Of a DNA stretch of 7,676 nucleotides, positions 1 to 4,782 are shown piece after piece. The stretch comes from Mobilitalea sp. Its GTDB lineage: Bacteria; Bacillota_A; Clostridia; Lachnospirales; Lachnospiraceae. Location: the NCBI GenBank assembly GCA_029974875.1, contig JARKQP010000813.1, positions 1-7,676 on the forward strand, read 5' to 3'. Below the pieces are notes generated by a model. The model made no database searches and was not told where the DNA came from. It saw only the letters and a program-made list of their open reading frames with translations. The stretch's first letter is position 1. Every line of letters begins with the position of its first letter. Made by a program: the position numbers and the translations under genes.

Positions 1-1518
1 GCCATATTGCTTGCCCTGCAGGATACCAAAAGCCTTGAGATGAAGCAGCATGGGAAAAAAATCTATGAGGTTATCCTATCCAGTTCCCTAAAAGAGGCGG
101 TGGCTGCTTATAATGCCACGATGCATAACCGCTACATGAAAATGTTCCTTTCCCTCTGTGTAAATGTCATAGAATATGGGGATAAGGAGGTGAAGGGGCG
201 TAATCTGTTTACGGCAAACCTGGACAACCTGAAAAAAGAGATCCATAATGAGGTGCTCAAAATAAAGAAAATCAGGTATAAATTCTCGGGCTTTACCTTT
301 GTGGCAATTGCAGTCTGTGTCCCAATTGATGCGATAAAAAGCTATGGATTATCCATGCTGCCAGAGATGGACAGCTTCTATAACGGGAGACCTGGCATTA
401 TTTATGTCACACTAGTGCTCCTGACGGCACTGCTAATCTACATATTAAACAATAACCTAAAGGAAATGAAGGTACAGCCGCCCCAGGAGCATAGAGTGCT
501 AAAGAAGCTGGAAAAGCTGGAGATTCTGCACAGAGCTTTAGATAACTATACTGAGAAGAATTATTCCAGGATGGCAAGGCTACAGGTAGTTTTAAAAAGA
601 CTGGGGGAAGCAATTACCCCGAGGCAGCTGCTGTTAAAGAGGATGCTCTTTGCCATTGTGGCAAGCTTGGGAATGATACTATTCTTTGTCTACCTCCATG
701 GGGTCAACCGACACAATCTGACCGACAAGGTTCCAGAGCTTCCGAAGGAAATTGTAACGGTAAATGAATCCCAGAAGGAAATGATAAAAGAGACAATTCT
801 TGTATATGTGTCACGTTATCTCGGGAAGAAGGGCTTAGAGCAAGCTGAGATCCTGGAAGAGTTAATCAGACAGGGAACCTTTTATCAGGAAAAGCTAAAT
901 GCTGTAATAGCTGATGAGGTGATGGACAGGATACAGAAGTATCACCTGGAATATTTCCGGTGGTATGAATTGCTTGCCTGTGTTGGTATCGGGATGCTTG
1001 CCTTTTACCTTCCTTATTGGCTGATCCTTTATAAAAAGAGTGTCCGGCAGCTGAACATGGAGGACGAGGTAAACCAGCTGAATGCCATTATCTACATGCT
1101 GATGTACTGTGACCATATCACTGTCAAGAATCTCCTGGAGGAGATGGAATTGTTCGCAGTTGTATTCAAACAGCCTCTCCAGGAATGTATCAATGATTAT
1201 AACAGTGGGGATGTGGAGGCATTGGAGAGGATGAAGGAAGGGGAAGCCTCCCCGCCCTTCAAGAGGCTGGTGGGTAATCTAATCCGCTGTGATGATGTGG
1301 CAATTTATAAAGCCTTTGATGAAATTGCAGCGGATAGGGAGAATTACCATGAACGGAGGAAGCTTGAGAATGAAATCCTCGTACAGAAGAGGGCGGATAG
1401 AGCCCAGCTGCTGTCCTACCTCCCCGCCGGATTGGTATTAATTTATCTGATCCTGCCAATGGTCGTAACCAGTATAGACGCCCTGGCAATGTTTCAGGAG
1501 ATGATGAATACTTATTAA
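1..1518 (+). CDS. Type II secretion F / TadB-TadC-like membrane platform protein, 5' end missing
   Basis: The frame is open to the left edge with no stop, so the true start lies outside the window. TTG at 7 is only the first possible start inside, and no ribosome site can be judged there. Counting from position 7, hydrophobic spans fall near residues 93-111, 130-147, 212-231, 320-341 and 468-490. The C-terminal half has the F-domain (TadC/GspF) pattern: a helical cytoplasmic stretch (about 350-465, including L-L-E-E-M-E-L and a basic R-K-L-E-N-E-I-L-V-Q-K-R segment) leading into a final Pro-containing span. A similar helical-then-Pro-span arrangement at about 30-111 suggests two F-like modules in one chain. 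Such proteins form the inner-membrane platform of Tad/type IV pilus machines, working with a secretion ATPase (not in the window). The pilin-like genes downstream fit this. The family call rests on topology and pattern, not a search. Confidence 0.6.
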   Translation, partial: AILLALQDTKSLEMKQHGKKIYEVILSSSLKEAVAAYNATMHNRYMKMFLSLCVNVIEYGDKEVKGRNLFTANLDNLKKEIHNEVLKIKKIRYKFSGFTFVAIAVCVPIDAIKSYGLSMLPEMDSFYNGRPGIIYVTLVLLTALLIYILNNNLKEMKVQPPQEHRVLKKLEKLEILHRALDNYTEKNYSRMARLQVVLKRLGEAITPRQLLLKRMLFAIVASLGMILFFVYLHGVNRHNLTDKVPELPKEIVTVNESQKEMIKETILVYVSRYLGKKGLEQAEILEELIRQGTFYQEKLNAVIADEVMDRIQKYHLEYFRWYELLACVGIGMLAFYLPYWLILYKKSVRQLNMEDEVNQLNAIIYMLMYCDHITVKNLLEEMELFAVVFKQPLQECINDYNSGDVEALERMKEGEASPPFKRLVGNLIRCDDVAIYKAFDEIAADRENYHERRKLENEILVQKRADRAQLLSYLPAGLVLIYLILPMVVTSIDALAMFQEMMNTY

Positions 1519-1556
1519 GTGGGACAGATTCGTGATCGAACCACAATTTAAAAGCA

Positions 1557-1723
1557 AAAAGCATGAAACAAAAAGTATAAAGCGAAAGCATATAAAGCGA
1601 AAGCATGAAGCAAAAGCATAAAAATAAAAGTATAAAAATAAAAGCATAAAAATAAAAACATAAAAACAAAAGCATGAAAACAAAAGCATGAAAACAAAAG
1701 CATGAAAACAAAAGCATGAAAAC
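1557..1723 (+). repeat. 14-bp tandem repeat array upstream of the pilin genes
   Basis: Twelve direct units with consensus AAAAGCATGAAAAC. The first four (1557-1611) are diverged and 13-15 bp long. The next eight are exactly 14 bp each (1612-1625, 1626-1639, 1640-1653, 1654-1667, 1668-1681, 1682-1695, 1696-1709, 1710-1723). The last four are identical to one another, so the array becomes more homogeneous towards the pilin gene. The period is not a multiple of three and stops are frequent in the forward frames, so it is not coding. There are no spacers, so it is not CRISPR. The long Phe/Cys-rich reverse-strand frames across it are artefacts of the A-rich repeats. Confidence 0.93.
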
Positions 1724-1730
1724 AAAAAAC

Positions 1731-1754
1731 ATATAAACATATAAACGTATAAAA
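1731..1754 (+). repeat. Short 8-bp tandem repeat next to the pilin ribosome site
   Basis: Three consecutive 8-mers: ATATAAAC (1731-1738), ATATAAAC (1739-1746) and GTATAAAA (1747-1754). They follow directly after the 14-bp array and end four bases before the AGGAG of the first pilin gene. They are extremely AT-rich and TATAAA-like, so they may also contribute a -10-like element or an unstructured leader, but no matching -35 is evident. Confidence 0.75.
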
Positions 1755-1757
1755 AAT

Positions 1758-1762
1758 AGGAG
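1758..1762 (+). promoter_or_regulatory. Ribosome binding site of pilin-like gene 1
   Basis: AGGAG lies 8 nt upstream of ATG 1771. The in-frame GTG at 1762 overlaps this motif and so cannot be the start. This fixes the protein at 166 residues with an N-terminus matching its two paralogues. Confidence 0.8.
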
Positions 1763-1770
1763 TGAACCGA

Positions 1771-2271
1771 ATGAAAACAAATAATTTAAGTGAAGCAACC
1801 AAGGTATTGATCCTTGTAGCAACGGTAATCATTGTATGTGTCTTATGTGCGGTAGGCTTTAAGATAACCAATGAGGGAAAATCCTCTGTGAATGCGGCAA
1901 CCAATAATCTAAATAGCATGACAAGCCAGTATTCTGATATCGACAAGGCAATTTACGACGGGACAACAGTCCAGGGCAGTGAGGTCGTAAACCTGATCAA
2001 GAAGGTGGTCAATTCAGAGGAATATGTAGCAATCCGGGTCAGCACAAAAGCAGATAAAAACAGGGACTACAATTATACCTTTAATGAGGCAACAACGTCA
2101 GGTACAATCACCGAGGCAACCTTAGGTACAAAAAAGGAGGGCAGTGCTGACGGACAGCTGACCACGAAAAAAGCCGATAAATGGTACATCAATCCCCAGG
2201 CAGCCTTTTCCGGAAAGGTATATAAGGATGCGAACAATATCATCATATGCATCGAATTCGTCCAAAACTGA
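1771..2271 (+). CDS. Pilin-like single-span surface protein 1 (probable major subunit)
   Basis: 166 residues from ATG 1771. The N-terminus M-K-T-N-N-L-S-E-A-T-K is followed at once by a hydrophobic helix (about 12-30, ending C-A-V-G-F-K-I-T) and an extracellular-type domain. Shared with the next two genes are G-S-E-V at 69-72 followed by V-N-L-I-K-K, and a C-terminal block Y-I-N-P-Q-A-A-F-S-G-K-V ... F-V-Q. Glu8 followed by a hydrophobic helix recalls the Glu+5 of type IV/Flp pilins. However, no canonical prepilin-peptidase Gly precedes it, so any processing is uncertain. First position after the leader, its own strong ribosome site and hairpins immediately downstream suggest the most abundant subunit. 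Proteins of this kind sit in clostridial Tad-like loci. The pilin role is inferred from structure and context, and an unrelated membrane-anchored surface protein remains possible. Confidence 0.65.
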   Translation: MKTNNLSEATKVLILVATVIIVCVLCAVGFKITNEGKSSVNAATNNLNSMTSQYSDIDKAIYDGTTVQGSEVVNLIKKVVNSEEYVAIRVSTKADKNRDYNYTFNEATTSGTITEATLGTKKEGSADGQLTTKKADKWYINPQAAFSGKVYKDANNIIICIEFVQN

Positions 2272-2291
2272 GACCGGTACAGGGAAGGTGA

Positions 2292-2318
2292 AGTTTGAAA
2301 GAAAGTCACTTTCAAACT
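2292..2318 (+). terminator. Perfect hairpin after pilin-like gene 1 (attenuator or mRNA stabiliser)
   Basis: AGTTTGAAAG (2292-2301) pairs perfectly with CTTTCAAACT (2309-2318) across a 7-nt loop, starting 20 bp after the pilin stop. The stem is AT-rich and followed by ATTTATTAA rather than a clean T-run. It is therefore a weak terminator at best, and could equally be a 3'-end stabilising or processing hairpin. Confidence 0.6.
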
Positions 2319-2333
2319 ATTTATTAAGGCCTA

Positions 2334-2365
2334 TTCACTTTTTGGATAGGTCATCAAAAAGTGAA
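2334..2365 (+). promoter_or_regulatory. Second perfect hairpin, just upstream of pilin-like gene 2
   Basis: TTCACTTTTTG (2334-2344) pairs with CAAAAAGTGAA (2355-2365) over a 10-nt loop. The 3' arm runs into the AAAGG (2364-2368) that lies ahead of GTG 2382. A competing short pairing, CCTAT (2330-2334) with ATAGG (2346-2350), cannot coexist with it. Position and geometry suggest control of read-through or translation of gene 2. Confidence 0.6.
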
Positions 2366-2381
2366 AGGCACGGGTGTAACA

Positions 2382-2855
2382 GTGAAAAACATGAATCTAA
2401 CGGATTCTGCAAAAATAATTCTGCTTGCTGCGTCTGCAATGATAGCGATCCTGGTATGTGGGACCTGCTTTAAGATAACTGGTACCGGTAGGGCAGGAAT
2501 TAATACCGCTTCCGGTCAAATTACAAGTATGGCATCAGACTATTCCGATCTTGATCTGTCCCTATATGAGGGCAGCCTTATCAAGGGAAGCGAGGTAGTC
2601 AGCCTTATAAAAAAAGCAGCAGGGGAAGATGACTATCTTGCAATTGAGGTTGCAACTCTTGACGGCTCAACCAGGGCATATAACTACCGCTTTGATTATG
2701 GAAAGCTTACCTTATCCAAGGATGGGGCTGATTTGGAGCCTGTCGCGGATCATTCCCAATATGGGTATATCAACAGGGCGGCAAATTATTTAGGAGCCTC
2801 CTACCTTGATGGGAATGGGAACATTGTATGCCTGAGGTTCGAACAGCAGAAATAG
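2382..2855 (+). CDS. Pilin-like single-span surface protein 2
   Basis: 157 residues from GTG 2382. I chose this start, over GTG 2361 upstream and ATG 2391 downstream, because it makes the protein ungapped-collinear with gene 1. M-K-N-M-N-L-T-D-S-A-K aligns with M-K-T-N-N-L-S-E-A-T-K, the membrane helix (about 12-30) ends C-F-K-I-T, and G-S-E-V again falls at 69-72 followed by S-L-I-K-K. The alignment stays ungapped to about residue 104. The acidic residue at position 8 is Asp rather than Glu. The C-terminus has the family block (Y-I-N-R-A-A-N-Y ... G-N-I-V-C-L-R-F). The ribosome site is weak (GGGTG five bases upstream, or AAAGG thirteen bases upstream), and a hairpin lies just before it, both consistent with a lower-abundance minor subunit. 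Pilin identity is inferred. Confidence 0.62.
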   Translation: MKNMNLTDSAKIILLAASAMIAILVCGTCFKITGTGRAGINTASGQITSMASDYSDLDLSLYEGSLIKGSEVVSLIKKAAGEDDYLAIEVATLDGSTRAYNYRFDYGKLTLSKDGADLEPVADHSQYGYINRAANYLGASYLDGNGNIVCLRFEQQK

Positions 2856-2872
2856 GGAGGAAGGGTTAAAGC

Positions 2873-3319
2873 ATGGGGACAAACCACTTAGCGGAAGCGA
2901 CTAAAATCCTGCTTCTGGCGGCAACAGTCATTATAACCTGCACCATTGTATGGCTGGGTTTTCAAGCCACCGGAATGGCTAAGGATATAAGCGGTAATGC
3001 TATGGGACAGCTGCAGGATTTTGCCAATGACATAAAGGATGGCGGAATAATGAAATTTGATGGAGCCGCCGTGGACGGAAGCGAGGTTATCAATTGTATC
3101 CGTAAGAACCTTGGAGGGTATGGGGATACGGATATTGCCCCGGTCTATATAACGGTAACAACGGGCAATGGTACGAATACATACACAAATAATGAATATT
3201 TTAGCAAGCTCACCTCCTTTGCGGATATCAGATATATAAAGCCTACCGCAAATTTTCAGGGAGATGTGGTGAAAAATGAAAATGGAGTGATCCTGGGAAT
3301 CATATTTACACAGAAATAG
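2873..3319 (+). CDS. Pilin-like single-span surface protein 3
   Basis: 148 residues from ATG 2873, with GGAGGAAGGG at 2856-2865 as ribosome site. It starts 17 bp after gene 2 ends. The N-terminus M-G-T-N-H-L-A-E-A-T-K and membrane helix (about 12-30, ending W-L-G-F-Q-A-T) match the two preceding paralogues. G-S-E-V-I-N-C-I-R-K lies at 69-78, in exact register, and the C-terminus carries Y-I-K-P-T-A-N-F-Q-G ... I-I-F-T-Q-K. The middle is shorter and Thr/Asn-rich. Gly2 precedes the helix by several residues, but I cannot say it is a peptidase site. Likely a minor filament subunit translated with gene 2. As for its paralogues, the helix-plus-ectodomain layout is seen and the pilin function is inferred. 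Confidence 0.62.
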   Translation: MGTNHLAEATKILLLAATVIITCTIVWLGFQATGMAKDISGNAMGQLQDFANDIKDGGIMKFDGAAVDGSEVINCIRKNLGGYGDTDIAPVYITVTTGNGTNTYTNNEYFSKLTSFADIRYIKPTANFQGDVVKNENGVILGIIFTQK

Positions 3320-3333
3320 ACAAAAGGAAATGG

Positions 3334-3749
3334 ATGCTGGAATCTCCAGCATGGAAAGACGGGTACCCAATGAACAATGTGAATAAACTGATATACCTGG
3401 CTTTTTCTGCAATCGTATTCTGCATAGGGACATTCTCCTGATATTCCATTCAAAACAATACCTGGTAACCCTGGAAAGCGTGTCCGGCCAGGGCTATGGG
3501 GACAGGCAGGTCTATATTCAGTACAATCCGGACGAAATGGAAACCGTAACTTATGCAGGGCTCATTGCTACCCTGTATGGTGCTCTGGAATATGATATTA
3601 ACATAGACGGACTTACCATCAGCAGAAGGGAGCACGATCCCGAAGATATACCGGAATATGGTATCAGCCGGACAAATTATAAGAAAAGCTATGTTTATGA
3701 CGGACAGGGGAACATAAAGGAGGTGGTCTACCGGTCCGTCATAGGATAA
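3334..3749 (+). pseudogene. Fourth, divergent pilin-like gene split by a -1 frameshift
   Basis: Reading from ATG 3334 (AAGGAAA six bases upstream) or the in-frame ATG 3370 gives a membrane helix (L-I-Y-L-A-F-S-A-I-V-F-C-I-G-T-F-S) that stops at TGA 3439-3441. Stepping back one base there continues L-I-F-H-S-K-Q-Y-L-V-T-L-E and runs open to the stop at 3747-3749. This gives an expected protein of about 126 residues from ATG 3370. The join completes a normal helix with a basic flank. The ectodomain has V-T-Y-A-G-L-I and a C-terminal Y-D-G-Q-G-N-I segment resembling the L-D-G-N-G-N-I of gene 2, supporting a distant paralogue. One missing C in the CTCCTG at 3435-3440 would explain the break. No classic slippery heptamer is visible, so mutation or a sequencing error is likelier than programmed frameshifting. 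Confidence 0.7.
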
Positions 3750-3762
3750 GGAAGGAGGATGG

Positions 3763-4782
3763 ATGACGAGCCTGGTATTTTGGTCATTTTTCTACCTGGT
3801 CATTACCTTTGTGGCACAGACGATCCTGCATGAATTGGGGCACTATGTCTTTGGAAGGATAACAGGCTACCGGTTCCTGGTATTTAGGATATTTTCCTTC
3901 GCGGTGGTCAAAGAGGAAAAAAGATGCGTGATAAAATATCAAAGAAGTCCTGGAGCCTTTGGGCAATGCCTTATGCTGCCGCCGGATAAGGAAGCATATC
4001 CCTATGTGCTCGTTACCATAGGAGGAGTAATATTAAACGCGCTGACGGCAGCTATAGCTATGAATCTCCTATGGCTTTCCTGGGAATGCATACCCCAGGT
4101 GCATGCCATTGGACTAATGGTATTTTCATTTTACGGGATAGGCTTTGCTGTGATAAACCTAATTCCAAATGGGAAAAGCGGAGCTGCCAGTGACGGAAGC
4201 GTATTAGCTGACATGAAACGGGATACGCTGGCACGTGCCTGTAACCGGGCTCAGCTGCAGCTGGCTTTGGAGCTGATGGAAGGAAAGGTGTATGGGGAAA
4301 TGGACGCGAAGCTGTTGACCCTCCCGATGGATGCGGATCTTACCAATTCCCTGATCGGGTATCATAAAATCCTGGAATGCTACCATTATATGGATCAAAG
4401 AAAATGGGAAAAGGCCTGTAGGTGTCTCGACCAGTTTTATCCCGTAATGGATAAGGTTCCTGCAGTGATCAGGAACGTAATTTTGTCGGAACAATTTTTT
4501 ATAAGCATCCTGCGAAATGACACAACGATTAAGGACAGTGGAATGCTAAAAAGCATGGGAAGATACTTTAAAGGCTGGGGCGGTGACATGAATTACGTCA
4601 GGGTACGCTCAGCTTATGAAATATTTTTGAAAAGAGAGGATAGGGAGAAAATACTCCTCATTGCTGAAAAGCTTAAGAGGAATTACATATACCGGGGAGA
4701 AGCAATTTTTTGCAGCTCACTGATAAAGGAACTGCTCCCAGATGAAGGAATGATGGGAGGGGAGATATGGATCCGGTTTTAA
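3763..4782 (+). CDS. M50 / site-2-protease-type membrane metalloprotease
   Basis: 339 residues from ATG 3763, with AAGGAGG at 3752-3758. The zinc/catalytic motif H-E-L-G-H is at residues 23-27 inside the first hydrophobic segment (about 5-32). The second family motif, N-L-I-P ... S-D-G at 132-145, supplies the third zinc ligand (Asp144) within another span (about 115-136). T-I-G-G-V-I-L-N at 85-92 fits the conserved Gly-Asn region of the intervening span. All active-site elements of an M50 intramembrane protease are therefore present. Residues about 155-325 are a soluble, helical, TPR-like tail without a PDZ domain, which differs from RseP/SpoIVFB-type members and may bind substrate or partner. 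The gene follows the split pilin by 13 bp and overlaps the large surface protein by 16 bp, implying co-translation. Substrate is unknown; single-span pilins or the adhesin anchor are the obvious candidates (inference). Confidence 0.8.
   Translation: MTSLVFWSFFYLVITFVAQTILHELGHYVFGRITGYRFLVFRIFSFAVVKEEKRCVIKYQRSPGAFGQCLMLPPDKEAYPYVLVTIGGVILNALTAAIAMNLLWLSWECIPQVHAIGLMVFSFYGIGFAVINLIPNGKSGAASDGSVLADMKRDTLARACNRAQLQLALELMEGKVYGEMDAKLLTLPMDADLTNSLIGYHKILECYHYMDQRKWEKACRCLDQFYPVMDKVPAVIRNVILSEQFFISILRNDTTIKDSGMLKSMGRYFKGWGGDMNYVRVRSAYEIFLKREDREKILLIAEKLKRNYIYRGEAIFCSSLIKELLPDEGMMGGEIWIRF

Larger units (their letters stand above)
1519..1770 (+). promoter_or_regulatory. Leader/intergenic region of the pilin cluster
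   Basis: This 252-bp gap is the only sizeable non-coding stretch besides 2272-2381. It holds about 38 bp of unique sequence, the 14-bp array and the 8-bp array, and then the ribosome site. Several TATAAA-like hexamers occur in the repeats (around 1576, 1591 and 1731-1752), but I see no convincing TTGACA-type -35 at the right spacing. I see no GC-rich hairpin plus T-run after the stop at 1518, so read-through from the platform gene is possible. A promoter for the highly expressed pilin is expected here but cannot be placed. Confidence 0.4.

Noticed and set aside
1524..1544. tRNA T-arm-like GGTTCGATC on the reverse strand
   Set aside because: The flanking bases do not form a five-pair T-stem, and no acceptor, D or anticodon arm can be found nearby.
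1557..1723. CRISPR array
   Set aside because: The units are 14 bp and directly abutting, with no spacers and no cas genes.
1762..1770. GTG 1762 as start of pilin-like gene 1
   Set aside because: It overlaps its own ribosome site; ATG 1771 has proper spacing and matches the paralogues' N-termini.
1259..1946. Long reverse-strand frames rich in Phe, Cys, Tyr and Leu across the pilin leader
   Set aside because: They read the complement of the A-rich 14-bp repeats in three frames, overlap real genes on the other strand and have low-complexity composition without a sensible start.
2228..2473. Overlapping forward frame across the end of pilin 1 and the hairpin region
   Set aside because: It runs out of frame through two well-supported pilin genes and the hairpin gap, and has no ribosome site or recognisable domain.
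3433..3441. Programmed -1 ribosomal frameshift site
   Set aside because: TTCTCCTGA is not an X-XXY-YYZ slippery heptamer, and I see no strong stimulatory hairpin just downstream.
3480..3749. Independent small gene starting at GTG 3480
   Set aside because: The only ribosome-like motif (GGAAAG) is about one base from the GTG, and the upstream helix frame joins it naturally by a -1 step, so it is the second half of a broken gene.
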